This document shows, one piece after another, positions 1-11,218 of a DNA stretch of 64,000 bases. Each line of letters starts with the position of its first letter. The stretch's first letter is position 1. The position numbers and the translations under genes are program-made. The stretch is from Colletotrichum lupini. Lineage: Eukaryota; Ascomycota; Sordariomycetes; Glomerellales; Glomerellaceae. The DNA is taken from positions 6,696,001 to 6,760,000 of the forward strand of contig NC_064675.1 of the NCBI RefSeq assembly GCF_023278565.1, given 5' to 3'. A model generated the notes under the pieces. That model saw only the letters and a program-made list of their open reading frames with translations, did no database searches and was not told where the DNA came from.

Positions 1-3000
1 GAGGTATATTCTTAGTAGCGTTTTTAAAAAACGTTTTTTTTAAATCTATATTACTAAATCCTTAATTTTAAAATTATTATATCCCTTTATAATAAATTAA
101 AGAATATAATATAGCCTATTTTATTATAATTAGCTTTATTTAAAAAAAGTTAATTAGCTAGTTAAGCCCGTACTATTTATAATAACTAAAATATAAGTAA
201 TAAAAAATAAAGCTACTTATTTAAAAATAAAAATAAGTCGACGCTAGCTAAGTTTATAAAAGAAATAAGTTAACTAAGTTAAAATGAGATATTAAGCTTA
301 TCTTAGTAATAAATAAAGAGCTAGTTTAGCGTTTTTAATAAAAAGAGGATAATAAGAAATTATACAAATAAATAGCTAATATAGCTTAGTATTTACAAAA
401 AATAGAGCTAATAAAAAGTAGTTTATAATAATAATAAATTATTATAATTATATTAAAAGAGGTAGTTAAGTAAATCTTATTATAATTTATTTTTTATAAA
501 TTTTGAGTATATAATAAAAAAAGCCTTATTTATTTAAGATTTATAAAAGCTTATATTACTAACTAATTTAAAATTTATAAATCTTAAATAGGTAATATAA
601 TAGTTCTAAATAAGTATATAGGTTAAAATAGTATTTTTATTTTTAAAAATCTTAAACTAGAGCTTAAGTTAGAGAGGATAATAAGAATAGTTATATTAAT
701 ATAGTTACCTTTACTACTTTTATAAAGAGGTACTATTTTTTTAAACTAATTAAAAAATAAAATAGTAATACTAATATAAGAGCGACGCTAGTATATTAAT
801 TTATAATACCGGTATATTAATTCCTTTTTATATTATAAACTTATTAAAGTAGTTAAGGATATTATTAAAACTATAAGCTAATAAGTTAGGATTTAGGCTC
901 GTAATATACGTATTATTATTTAAAAATAGTTTTAAAGTCTTTATTTACTTGATGAAATACTTATAACGCTAAGGCTTATATAAATTAAGAAAAACTAGCT
1001 AAATAATTATTAATTATAATATTAATTAACTATTAATAATAATAATATAATAAGACTATATATATATATATATTATTTATTATAATAATAAAGATATATA
1101 TTATTATATAATATTCATTTTATAATTATAAATAACTAGTAAATTATATTAAATATATAATTATATAATAAGCTTATAATTTATTAAAATAAGTTAATAA
1201 TTTATTATTTTATTATTTATTAATTAATTTATATTTCTAAATATTATAGAAATTAGAAAGATAGAAGTATTTAAAAAGTATTTAAGATATATTAAGGAAA
1301 TATTTAAGAAACTTTTTAGAATTCTTTTAGAATTTCTTTTAGAATTTCTTTAGAATTTTTTAAGAAACTTTTAGGAAAGTTTTAGGAAATTTTTAGGAAA
1401 TGTTTACGATTAATATATTATTTACTTAGTATTTATAGCTTTAACCTCTATTTATATATTTATTATAAATATTTATTTATAATACTATAATATTCTTAAT
1501 TTATATAATACTACTTTAAAAAGGTAAGTAAAATACTTTTATTTTAATAAACTCTTTACTTATAAACTTCTCTAGACTAATTATTCCCTATTATCCCTTA
1601 ACTTTTAATTATACTTTTTACTTATTTATATCCTTAATAAAGATCTAAATAAAAATAGCGGGGTTAATTTAGGAATTTATTTTATTATTATTAGAATTAT
1701 TAGTAAGGGTAGGCTAAACCGGCTTACCCTTAACTACCTTACTATTCTAGCTTATTTACTTAAAAGTCTTAAAGATTTTTAAAAATAATTAATATTAAGT
1801 ATAATAATATATAAATATTAATAAAGTAACGTATTAAAAATATCTTTATTTAGTACGAGTTTAAAATAATAGTACTTATAAAATACTAAGTAAATTAGCT
1901 TATATATATTAAAAAGAGAGTAAGTTATAAAATCTAATTAAAAAGAGCGTTAATTAAAGAATAGGTTATACTTATTATAATTAATAATATCCTACGATTT
2001 ATAAACCTTATAGCTCTTCTCGGGGCCGAGCTTAACGTTTATTTTTATTTAAATAACATTTTATTAAAAATAGTTAGTTTTATAAACTAAAAATATTTTA
2101 AAAATACTTTTATTTATAGTACCGTCCTTTTTAAAAAGAATAGTAAATAATACCTTATTATTTATAATAGCCTTAGGCTTTTAGGGGGTATTTAAGGGTA
2201 TATCCTAGCCCTTCGTAAGTAATATTATTTTAGTATAATATCCTATAAAAGACTATTAATAAGGCTAAAAATATTAATATAAAATGAGAAATAATTTATA
2301 AATAACCTCGAGGTTAATAATAATAGAGAGGGATCCTTTATAAAAAATCGTAGAGTTAATATAATAACCCTTTTTAAAATACTTTTTAAGTATACTAAAA
2401 AACGATTAGTAATAGTTATTAAAATAAAGGCTATTAACTTCTAAGTAATAGTAATAAAGTTCTCTTAGTAATAAGATTACTTAACCTTATTATTATAAAA
2501 ATAAGTAAATAAATCGCGTATTTAATTATAATAATAAAAATAAAACTTATATTATTAGTTTTAAATATAAAGAGATTCTTAGGCCGGCCCCTCTTATTAT
2601 TAATATAAGACTTAAAGTTATTATTATTATAATAATAAGAAAGTATTATAGAATTAATTTAGAAATGTTTTTAATTAATTATTAATAAATTTTAAGTACG
2701 ATAATAAGTTTTATAATAAATTTTTTTAATAAAAGTTATAATAAAAAGTAGAAGTTTAGAAAAAGGGATATAAAAATTTAAAAAAAGGGATATAACTTAG
2801 CTAGGGTAAAAAAAAGGTATAAGTCGGAATTATTTTTTATAAAGCGGACCTTAATTAGGTAATAATACCCTAATTAGCTATAATTTATTTTTAAAATATT
2901 TCTAACCTAAGTACCCTAAAAAAAAAAAAAAAGTCCGATTAATTAAATTTAGCCGGGATCTATTAATATCTAAGTACTTACTATTATATACGGGACTTTT

Positions 3001-3010
3001 ACCTTAACTA
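1..3010. other. RIP-degraded AT-rich block, identity unknown
   Basis: This stretch is extremely AT- and TA-rich, with stops in all six frames and no open frame of useful length. The composition matches the identified RIP-mutated retrotransposons further right, so it is most likely a mutated repeat, but I could not recognise LTRs, terminal repeats or protein motifs in it. Its right edge is sharp: from about 3040 the base composition becomes that of ordinary fungal gene DNA. The left end is outside the window. Confidence 0.7.
1300..1405. repeat. Short degenerate tandem repeats
   Basis: Inside the AT-rich block there is a run of related short units built from TTAGAATTTCTT followed by units built from TTTTAGGAAA, repeated several times with small length changes. 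It is a local low-complexity array. No function is suggested by its position. Confidence 0.5.
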
Positions 3011-3623
3011 GGGGGGGTTATTATTAGTTTATGTATAGACTTACTAAAAGTATCTCATTCTTATTTCACTCTCATTGCCTCTCCCTCCTTACTCACTTAC
3101 TTCAAATGATTCAATTCTCACAAAGAGCAGAAAGCTTAACGTGAGTATGCCTTCGATGCAGCTCAGAATTACCCCTGAGGCTTGCATCTCATGAATGATC
3201 GGTCTCGGGAGATCACTGTTCCCACTTTCATAATAACCCGACACAAGTCGCGCCGTCTGCGGTTAAGCTTGGAGGGATCCAAAGCATAAAGCTGACTAGC
3301 GGCCAATTCGATGTGGATAACCTGTCGGACTGAGATGAATGCGATTGGCCTCAGCCTCACACCTCGGAACTAATACGCCAATACGATGCTATACCCGATA
3401 TCAAGCCCTCTTCGCCTCGCCTCTTATGTCTCCAGTGCCCATCTCGCCCATACATACTCTTCACTTTCCGATCTGACGCTCGGTAACGTATTTCACTAAA
3501 CTTTCTTCTCGTCTGTTTTTTTCCCAGTTGGCCATTCACTCGCTCCCGGATTCCATAATCGCAGAGCATCGTAGTACGAACGTTCGCTTTACTCAGACCC
3601 GAGCCTGTATTATTATATCCACA
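3011..3623. other. Upstream region of the Zn(II)2Cys6 gene
   Basis: Ordinary base composition, no open frame that resembles a protein. It holds the presumed promoter and 5' leader of the regulator gene that starts at 3624. The frame of that gene stays open upstream to 3528, but only with a TTG at the beginning, so I treat 3528-3623 as leader. Confidence 0.5.
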
Positions 3624-4850
3624 ATGCCAAAGCATAGAAAGTCCCGCCTCGGATGCAAAGAATGCAAAGAACGAAAGGTCAAATGCGATGAGTCTCGGCC
3701 GATTTGTATTAGATGCAAGACCGCGGGAAGAAATTGCTCTTACCGAGAGCTGGTCAGCAGTCTGCCAACGCCACCAGCCCAAACACCGGCACATTTGTCC
3801 ACTCCTCAAGCTCTGAGCCCGCAATCCTCGGTTTCCTCCAGTCGTCAGTTACAACTGCCCTCAGCAGTACCAGATCCTCATGGCGCGACTACGTCATTGC
3901 ATATATCAGAGTTGTCAGATGACTTCTTCTCCGAACGCTTCAGCTTGTTCCACTTCGATCTACTCCTCTTCTTTAGGGGGGCTCTCACAGATTTCCTCGT
4001 CTCCCTGCAGTCCGAAATGGGCCCAATGATGCGTCTGACGTATTCTGAAGCGTTGAAGGCGCCGTATTTGATGGACCAGGTCTTGGCCTTCACCGCCGCC
4101 TACAGGAGCACAGTGGCCAATGACGAAGAAACAACGGCGTTGTACCTCACCCAAGCGACCGGTCTCCAAACGAGAGCCATAGGGCATCTGGATATCGGCG
4201 GGTTGCAAGTAAACGAAGACAACGTCATGGCGCTCTTCTGTTTCAGCCTCCTACTTGGTCAACAGACCTTGTTCGAAGCCTTCGCCGCAGCAACCTCGAT
4301 ACCTACAGTGCTCGACAAGCTCGTTCAGTGTCTGACGCTTCATCATGGAATTCGTGGCATTGTCGCGGAAGCCATGGGAAAGTTCCATGGTCACATCCAG
4401 AAGGTCCTTCCCCACAATCCGGCATACTCTATGGAGAATGGCACACAAGTCCTTCACGGCAACGAGTGTGATAGCTTGCTCCAGCGGCTGAATGAAAATG
4501 AGATGAATGAACAAACGAGGGGTGTTTACATAGACGTTGTTAAGATTCTGCAGTATCTCTTCGATTCTGTACGTTCGGATGAAAGTCGCAGGCTCATCGC
4601 GATTCAGGAATGGCCTGTCCGAGTGTCACAGGAGTACATCAGACTCCTTCAACAAAGACGTCCAGAAGCTCTAGTCTTGCTGTCTTATTATGCTGTTCTG
4701 CTGCATTGGGCAAAAGACTATTGGGCTGTGGGCGGTTCTGGAGAGTTTCTTATTCGGGCAACTTCAGATCATCTTGGGACTTACTGGAAAGAATGGCTGG
4801 AATGGCCGAATGAGATGTTGAAGGAAGGCAAAAGAATGTACATAGCATGA
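3624..4850 (+). CDS. Zn(II)2Cys6 fungal transcription factor
   Basis: A 408-residue single-exon protein. The N terminus carries a complete binuclear zinc cluster with Cys11, Cys14, Cys21, Cys28, Cys31 and Cys38 (spacing CX2CX6CX6CX2CX6C), preceded by basic residues, then a Ser/Pro/Gln-rich linker (about residues 43-85) and a mostly helical remainder like the fungal-specific regulatory domain of UPC2-type regulators. The ATG at 3624 is chosen because it sits in a good context (CACA before ATG) just ahead of the zinc cluster; the longer open frame begins with TTG. The family binds paired CGG-type sites in the nucleus and regulates nearby or pathway genes. It converges on the tannase gene, ends about 220 bp from it, and is the only regulator candidate for this enzyme-rich locus. 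The frame is intact. Family confidence is high; its targets are inference. Confidence 0.92.
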   Translation: MPKHRKSRLGCKECKERKVKCDESRPICIRCKTAGRNCSYRELVSSLPTPPAQTPAHLSTPQALSPQSSVSSSRQLQLPSAVPDPHGATTSLHISELSDDFFSERFSLFHFDLLLFFRGALTDFLVSLQSEMGPMMRLTYSEALKAPYLMDQVLAFTAAYRSTVANDEETTALYLTQATGLQTRAIGHLDIGGLQVNEDNVMALFCFSLLLGQQTLFEAFAAATSIPTVLDKLVQCLTLHHGIRGIVAEAMGKFHGHIQKVLPHNPAYSMENGTQVLHGNECDSLLQRLNENEMNEQTRGVYIDVVKILQYLFDSVRSDESRRLIAIQEWPVRVSQEYIRLLQQRRPEALVLLSYYAVLLHWAKDYWAVGGSGEFLIRATSDHLGTYWKEWLEWPNEMLKEGKRMYIA

Positions 4851-5068
4851 AAGTTAGGGAAAGACGATGACCGAAGTTGACTGGGTTGACGACCGAATAG
4901 TTCAACATTGTAGACTAGGAAGTATGCATGTATTTATATAATGTACATAGAAAAAGTGAAAAGTAAATTTCATCGCGCCAGCAAGTCTCATGGAAAAGAC
5001 CTTGCGTTGAGCGGAAAAATGGAACATTCTTGTCAAGTAGAACCCTCATCAGTATTGAGACGGCACTA

Positions 5069-6920
5069 TTAAAGCCCGTGGAATATTGGTGCAGCCCTCT
5101 TGGTGGTGTTGGACTTGACGAGGCTTTCGGAACAAGACCAGCACTCGGCCTTGGAAGCATCCCCGCAGCCATCGTTGAAGATCGACTTCTCGGGGTACGG
5201 GCAAAGGATGCGGTTGTGCGTCGCATTGCCGACAGAGATCTGGATAGGCGTCTGGTCAGGCGCGGTGCCGTTCTCAACCCAGTTGCGAAGCTGCTCGAAG
5301 AGGCCAGTGGGGGTGCCGCTCACACCGCCGAAGCAGTGGCCCAAGCCGGGAGCCTCGAAGTAGCGATAGAAGTCCTGGATATCAGGGATGACCTCGTTCA
5401 CTGCCTTGTAGTAGTCTTCGGTACCACCGGGCGGGATGATGTTGTCAGCCTTGAGACAGAATGTTAGCTTGCTAATTGCTTGGTACAGGATCCTGGTGAT
5501 GCATGCGTACCAAACCGTGGAAAGTCACCATCTTGCCTCCGGCTGCCTTGAACTGTCTCAGATCGGGGTCGGCGGTCTCGACAATCGACTCATATTGCTG
5601 GCGACCAGAGTACACCAGCGCATCATACTCCTCGCGGCTCATATTTGTCAAGTCAAAGGTCTCATTCTTGGCGATGAAAAGCTTGAACCAGGCGGTACCG
5701 AGGTTAGATGGTTCATCTGTGCACCCTTTCTCGTTGCAGCTCGTCATCACAATGCCCGGCTGACTGAAGGACGTCGGCTTGTTGCCCGTAAAGTCGGCTC
5801 CAGGCAAGATACCGTGGTACGGCCGCTGGCCATCCGCGGTGACATGGCCGTGCCACGTAGCATTCACTACCGTCGCAGCGGCTTCTGAGATGATCTGCTG
5901 AGTTCCATTTTTCTTGGCGCAGGTGATCGATTGGCCGACGAGGGAGAAAGGATCAAAGGACTTGAAGCAGGCTGCGATGTCGGAGATGACTCCGTCCGTG
6001 ACTCCATCTAGAGGATCGCATTCGGAGGTGGCTTTGTTTACGATGGCGTCGAACTCACAAGGGTAAGGGAACGCGCCAAGCTCGTTCATTACTTGGTGGG
6101 GCCAGTAGACGAAGCTCACCAGCTTGTTCCAGTTGATTGCCGGGGCGCCTGCTACTATGCCATCGTAGATGTCAGGGTAGCGTTGGGCAAGCATGAGTCC
6201 TTGTCGTCCACCCTGGGAACAGCCGGCCCAGTAGGAGTATTGAGGGTCCTGGCTGTAGTAGCTCTTGATCAAAGACTTGCCGATAATGGCCTGGGGGTTT
6301 TGTGATCAGCACTCATAAGCTTTACAGGGTCTCATTTGAGAAGCGCAACCGATAAATACCTCGTCCTTGAGGGAAACAGATGCCAAATTCTGCAAGTTGT
6401 ACAGGTTGACGTTGCCAGGGCTGTTCAACGCCCACGAACTAGGCTCATTCGCAGATCCGAGGCCAGCATCCGTTGTGATGGTCGCAAAACCGTCCGCAAT
6501 GGCTCCGTTCATTGCGTTGTAGCTCAAGAAGAAGCGGCCGGCGACCCAGCCCCCTCCGCCCACAGCCATGAACCTCTCATTCCAGTTTTCCGGAAGCCAT
6601 GCCTCGGTGACGAGGTTGTCGTTCTGGCCCGGGTGCGTATACGTGATGGTCACATTGCAAAAGGTCGCGTTCGTCAGTTGGACGGCCGGGGAGGTGTATC
6701 GGAAAGCTGCGGGGACGGAGGCGCTGTAGTTGGTGACTAGGTTCGCCTCAAGAGACAAAATCTCAGCTCCGTAGAGGACTGGGCCGAAGGTGCTCGGGAC
6801 ACAGTTTTGAGCAAGGGACAGAGACATCGCGATGGGGATCTGAGCTTGTAAAGCTCGTGGTGACCAGGCGAATCGCGGTTTGAGGTGAGAGGTGATGTGA
6901 CTGATGAGTGTATCGAACAT
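5069..6920 (-). CDS. Tannase / feruloyl esterase family protein, three exons
   Basis: Exons 6920-6360, 6290-5511 and 5449-5069 (stop included) give 573 residues, usual for the family. Introns of 69 nt (GTATTT...CAG, with CTGAT) and 61 nt (GTACGC...CAAG, with GCTAAC) keep the frame, and both junctions restore family sequence. The catalytic CS-D-HC set is present: Cys211-Ser212 in GCSQGG, Asp449 just after intron 2, His485-Cys486 in GLGHCFGG. A CDxxDGxxDG-like calcium loop lies in exon 2. The family hydrolyses ester bonds of gallic or hydroxycinnamic acids on plant polymers and is usually secreted. The first 30 residues do not look like a clean signal peptide, so the start is uncertain: Met32 (6827) or an unrecognised upstream exon are alternatives. 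Convergent with the Zn(II)2Cys6 gene. Substrate cannot be told from sequence. Confidence 0.9.
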
Positions 6921-6955
6921 TATTCCTGTTATGACAATTGGCGACCGAAGATGGT

Positions 6956-6962
6956 TTTTATA
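6956..6962 (-). promoter_or_regulatory. TATA-like box upstream of the tannase gene
   Basis: A TATAAAA heptamer on the minus strand lies 36 nt upstream of the first in-frame ATG at 6920. The short distance leaves room for only a very short leader, so it either supports a start near 6920 or belongs to a transcript starting translation at the next ATG (6827). Confidence 0.35.
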
Positions 6963-7784
6963 AGTCTTTCATGATAAACGTAGCGAGAATTTCAAAGCCC
7001 AAAGCCTCAATGCCCCTAAGAAGATGATGATCTCCAAAATCGAGGCTCAGCAATTCGCCAAGATTGTAACGTAAGCCTCGGACAACTAGCCTTTAATTCT
7101 AGCTCCTTGCTGTCCGATTTGGGACTTTGGATAGACCTCGGGTAGAGCGCGTTGTCATTGGATGCTGACATTCCGCGGACGGCCTGAGTCACACGCCGCA
7201 CTCCGGACCCGGATACCGACCGACGCACGCCGGGCTTAAATGGGACTTTGCGCGGATGTCCTCGGATTCAACGTGTGGGTCGCAGTGACTACTCTAAGTA
7301 GGTGTGACGGGAGCCCCATATTCGGTCCCGTTCGAACGATTCTAGAAAGCATCTCTAATTTGCATGCATGCACATGCGTAAGACCGGTAACTTGAGTAAC
7401 GGGCGTCTCCATTCTTAGAAGGAGCACTTCCTTGTCCGACGCGGGCACCCAGGGTAGCAGTGGAAGAGCTTGACCCCAAATAGGGGCTAGGTATTCAAGA
7501 TAAGTCCAGACAGCGGAGAAGGAAGGGGAGCAGTGCCGAGTGCTAACATTGCGGATTAGAAGGGTTTGGGTAAATACCATCAAGTTTCTTTTCAAGAACC
7601 GAGGGGTGAAATTGAGCTAAGTAGAACATTTTGAACTTCAAAAGATGCAGATCGTGTCGAGAGCTCGATGATCAAGTCATTCACATCTTCAATTCTACCG
7701 AGCAGCATCAATACTCCGCGGCTGCAGTAATATCACCTAGGCCTACACAATACTAAGTACCTATTGTGAGATGTATGTATTCAA
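6963..7784. other. Intergenic region, no gene seen
   Basis: Between the upstream side of the tannase gene and the 3' end of the MDR oxidoreductase. Short open frames exist on the minus strand, but none resembles a known protein or shows convincing introns. Confidence 0.4.
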
Positions 7785-8828
7785 TCAACCCAAAGCCCTG
7801 CTACCCTTGAATTTCGCTACTTGAACAACAACTTTGCCTTTGGCGTGTCCATCCCGCAGTCTTCTATAAGCGGCCGTCACCTGATCGAACTCAAACGTGG
7901 AATCAATTACTGCCTTGGCTTCTCCCTGTGCCATCAACTTGCCAATTCGTCGGAAGAAGTCCGCGCTGTTCTGCATCCGCACGAAATAAAATTGGTGCCC
8001 GCCCATAATCTTTGCGCAAATCATTTTGCTCAACATCGAGAACGATCCTGAAAGCGTCAGACTTTCTCCGACGCCCACCATGACAAAAGTCCCACCAGGC
8101 TTCAAGATGGCGCTGCTGCGGTCATACAGCCCGGTACTGTTGCCCACGTTGTCGATAATGAGATCAAAGACCTTACCCCGATCCCTCAACTTCGACACGA
8201 TGTCATCCTTCTTATAGTCAATGACTTCATCCGCGCCAAGCTCTCGGCAGAGCTCGATGTTCTTGGTAGAGCACGTCGTGACGACCTCAACGCCTAAGGC
8301 TTTCGCTAGTTGGATAGCCCACGTGCCTGTACCGCCGCTCCCTCCGTTGACAAACACCTTGCTGCCAGGTTGCAGAGTATCCGGTATCAGAGACTGCCAG
8401 GCTGTTGTCGCTGCCGTGCCAACCGCCGCGCCCAGATCAGGGTCAATGCCTTCCGGGAGGGGTGCACAGTGAGTTCCTGAGATGACAATGTACTCTGCCA
8501 ACGTGCCTTTCTGCCCAACGCCAGCATATCCACCGAATACAAGTTGTCCGACTTGAAAGCTGGAATTTGTGGGGTGTGTGGCTACAACGCGGCCGCAGAA
8601 GTCCATGGCAGGCGTAGCGGGGCGTGCGACCATGAGACGTCCGATTAGAGTTGACTCGGGGACTTTGTAGTCTGCTGGGTTGAGCGATGTGCTGATGACT
8701 TCGACAAGGAGCTCATCTTTGCTTAAGGTTGAGGAGCTTGGCCTGGGCGCTGATTCGTTGAGAACAAGAGAATCTTCGAGCTTGCCGTCGATGGCAGAAT
8801 ATTGCCAAGCTTTCATAGTGTCACCCAT
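7785..8828 (-). CDS. Zinc-independent MDR oxidoreductase (quinone reductase-like)
   Basis: A single-exon 347-residue medium-chain dehydrogenase/reductase. The catalytic-domain hallmark NPADYK is at residues 50-55 and the nucleotide-binding glycine motif GGSGGTGTWAIQLAK at about 162-176, followed by a GADEVIDY segment typical of NADPH-dependent quinone reductases and enoyl-reductase-like MDRs. The four-cysteine structural zinc loop of classical alcohol dehydrogenases is absent, so I expect an NADPH-dependent, zinc-free enzyme acting on quinones or activated double bonds. The ATG at 8828 is supported by the usual short N terminus; Met5 is an alternative. It is divergent from the CE1-type esterase gene across 1.24 kb. 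A role in handling phenolics released by the neighbouring esterases would fit but is inference. Confidence 0.9.
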   Translation of the reverse strand: MGDTMKAWQYSAIDGKLEDSLVLNESAPRPSSSTLSKDELLVEVISTSLNPADYKVPESTLIGRLMVARPATPAMDFCGRVVATHPTNSSFQVGQLVFGGYAGVGQKGTLAEYIVISGTHCAPLPEGIDPDLGAAVGTAATTAWQSLIPDTLQPGSKVFVNGGSGGTGTWAIQLAKALGVEVVTTCSTKNIELCRELGADEVIDYKKDDIVSKLRDRGKVFDLIIDNVGNSTGLYDRSSAILKPGGTFVMVGVGESLTLSGSFSMLSKMICAKIMGGHQFYFVRMQNSADFFRRIGKLMAQGEAKAVIDSTFEFDQVTAAYRRLRDGHAKGKVVVQVAKFKGSRALG

Positions 8829-10070
8829 TCTCAGTCGCGTCGGTCTCTGCCGTCGAGTTGAGAAATATTTGGTACTTGGTTGGCTGCTCGAGTAGAGTTT
8901 GGATTGATTAATTTGGAAAGCTTAAACATCGCCGAATATTTGTATGTCCATAACCCCGTAGTAAATTTGATCATCGGCCGTTGTCAATTGCTCAACTCCG
9001 CGCATTTCTGGGCTCAAATTGGCGTTGCGGAGCGGAGTTTTATTCCAGCTACAGACGCTGAATGAGGTAAAAGTGACCCGGCATCTGGCGATTCGTCCGA
9101 AATGAGCTTATGTTCCCGATATGTTTCCGAACCTGCTGGGATGATTTGATGTGACGGCGAATCCACAATCATTTTGAACATTTTCTAGAACATTACTAGA
9201 ATTCAAGAAAGCGTCAATTGCTCATGGAGGAACTGCTTCTCCTTCTTTCGCGGCATGCGTTCCTGGACTTGCGCTGGCGGAGTGACGTGACCACTGTGAA
9301 GACAGGAGCCGGTCATTTTAGGTCACTGAAAACCAGACACCATAAGCAACGAACAATGGCTTGTTCAGAAAAAAAGATCCGAAGACATCCTCCAACCGTT
9401 ATAAATTAGACCAACTTCAGTGTGCCCGTTCTGAAATGTTTCTCAGTTGAACGTCGCAGTGGTTCCGTCTTTGCCCGACCTGCTTAGCATATTGACAACG
9501 CGGGACTACATGGATGCGGTAGGCACGAGTGTAATCTAACACGGTGCCCATCAACTGTAGAGCTGTGGCTTCCTGGAAATATGCCGTATTCCCGAGTTCG
9601 TTCCTTGATTTGCGATCCGAATCGCGTGCATGCGGGGAATAATAAGGTTTCTTCTGCATCCTTCATGGTCAAGTCCCGGGGGGCTGAGGTCTTCTCCGGT
9701 GGATAACTCAACAAATGCGCGACGAGGTGCCCTGAAAAGGAATCATTCTCCAATTTGAGAGGGTCTTCTAGGGGAGTTAAGCCGGTGCCTAGCGATCCTT
9801 TTGGGAAACGTGCTTACACCTGGCGACGATCACTCCGTGTTCTCGTAATTTCTGTCGGCACATGGTGAGACCCAGAAGGCTTTAGTGACAACTAGGCCCG
9901 GGTAGCGCTGATCCTACTCCGGCTGTTATGATCCGCGATTGCGTATATATTTCATAGCGGTTCTCACGACAGTCGCTGGTGATTATAACTTCGGTGTCTT
10001 TTGTCTATGAAAGAAGTACTTCTCTCCTGCCACGTTCGATACCGCTTCATCCCTCAGGATAGACCTTATC
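8829..10070. other. Divergent intergenic region
   Basis: Shared upstream region between the MDR gene (-) and the esterase gene (+). No protein-like open frame. A TATATAT run at 9944-9950 lies about 120 nt before the esterase ATG and could be its core promoter. Confidence 0.4.
9944..9950 (+). promoter_or_regulatory. Possible TATA element of the CE1-type esterase gene
   Basis: TATATAT in otherwise GC-balanced DNA, about 120 nt upstream of the ATG at 10071. Position and composition fit a core promoter; there is no other support. Confidence 0.3.
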
Positions 10071-11107
10071 ATGGTTTCCTCACGCTTTCTGACGCTGGCC
10101 CTCAGCACATCGGCATCTGTCGTGGCAGCTTTGACGACACCAGCACGGAGTGAGACCGCATCTGCTCAATGCACCAAGGCCCTACCACAGGGGCGTGCAC
10201 CTGGGAACGAGTACACAATTCCTTACACCGACAAAGACGGCCAATCTCGAGACTATCTTCTATTCTTGCCACCGAAGTACTCTACAAAGTCCAATAACCC
10301 GATCATATTCTCCTACCATGGTGGGACTAGAACACCAGAGTCTCAGCGAGATCTTGACCGCCTGGAAACGCCATACTTCAATACGGATCACATCGTCGTT
10401 TATCTACGCGGATATCAGGTAAGCAACATTTGTCGGAGAAGCTCACGAAGGAGGCTGACGTGATATTTCAGGAACGATGGGAAGGTACTCCTAATATCAC
10501 CAAGAGAAACGACATTGAGTACACCAGCAATGTCTTGGACGACCTCGAGAAAACCTATTGCATCGATACAAACCGCGTTTTCATGACTGGCAAATCCAAT
10601 GGCGGCGGCTTTGTCAACTATGCTGCCTGTCACAAAGAACTCTCAACGCGCTTCGCTGCTTTTGCCCCCGTCTCTGGCTCTTATTACATCGAGGGTGCAG
10701 AGGGTTGCAATCCCAAAACCGTCGATATTCCGTGCAACCCCGGAAGGTCCAACATACCTCTCATTGAGTTTCATGGTGGAATCGATGGAACTATTCCCTA
10801 TGAAGGCAATCCTAGCCGCCGCGGCGCTTGCTTGCCTGATGTCTTTCACTGGGTAACCGAATGGGCTCTTCGTGATGGTCTTGCCGAGAAGGCATGCGAG
10901 AAGAATATCACCTCTCGTGCACAGATGTATCGCTGGGGATCAGGTGACAAAAAGGGTCTCGTCACTCACGTCTATGAGCATGATGTTGATCATAGTTGGC
11001 CCTACACTGGGGCGAATGCGGACAACAAGGAGCATGGAGATGGTCCGGCATCCTACAATGCGTCTTCGTATATCATGGACTTCTTCAGCAAACATACCCT
11101 GGCTTGA
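10071..11107 (+). CDS. Secreted CE1-like feruloyl esterase / PHB-depolymerase family esterase
   Basis: Exons 10071-10418 and 10472-11107 encode 327 residues; the 53-nt intron (GTAAGC...TTTCAG) falls after the GYQ codons and is in phase 0. The N terminus is a clear signal peptide ending near an AVVAA-type segment at about residue 20. The alpha/beta-hydrolase triad is visible: Ser158 in GKSNGGG, Asp221 in HGGIDGT and His290 in DVDHSWP. The oxyanion HGG motif precedes them in exon 1. Architecture and motifs match fungal feruloyl esterase C / LpqC-type esterases, extracellular enzymes that release ferulic or related acids from plant cell-wall polysaccharides. The gene is intact and ends 111 bp from the convergent glycine-rich protein gene. 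Acetyl xylan esterase or another ester substrate cannot be excluded. Confidence 0.92.
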
Positions 11108-11218
11108 GACTAACAGTGCCAATACTGCAATCAGCTAGAACTGCACCATAATAATGATAATGCCACATCTCAAATAGTAGCTGCCTCAAAATGTGCAAAT
11201 CCCATTCAATCAACGCTA

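Noticed and set aside
3357..3824. 155-codon minus-strand frame overlapping the Zn(II)2Cys6 gene
   Set aside because: It runs antisense across the zinc cluster coding region, has no motif, and is the shadow of a well-supported gene.
7236..7595. 119-codon minus-strand frame between the tannase and MDR genes
   Set aside because: No recognisable domain, no supporting introns or start context; within chance for balanced DNA.
9417..9753. Two overlapping minus-strand frames upstream of the CE1-like esterase
   Set aside because: They overlap each other in different frames, lack motifs, and lie in the presumed divergent promoter region.
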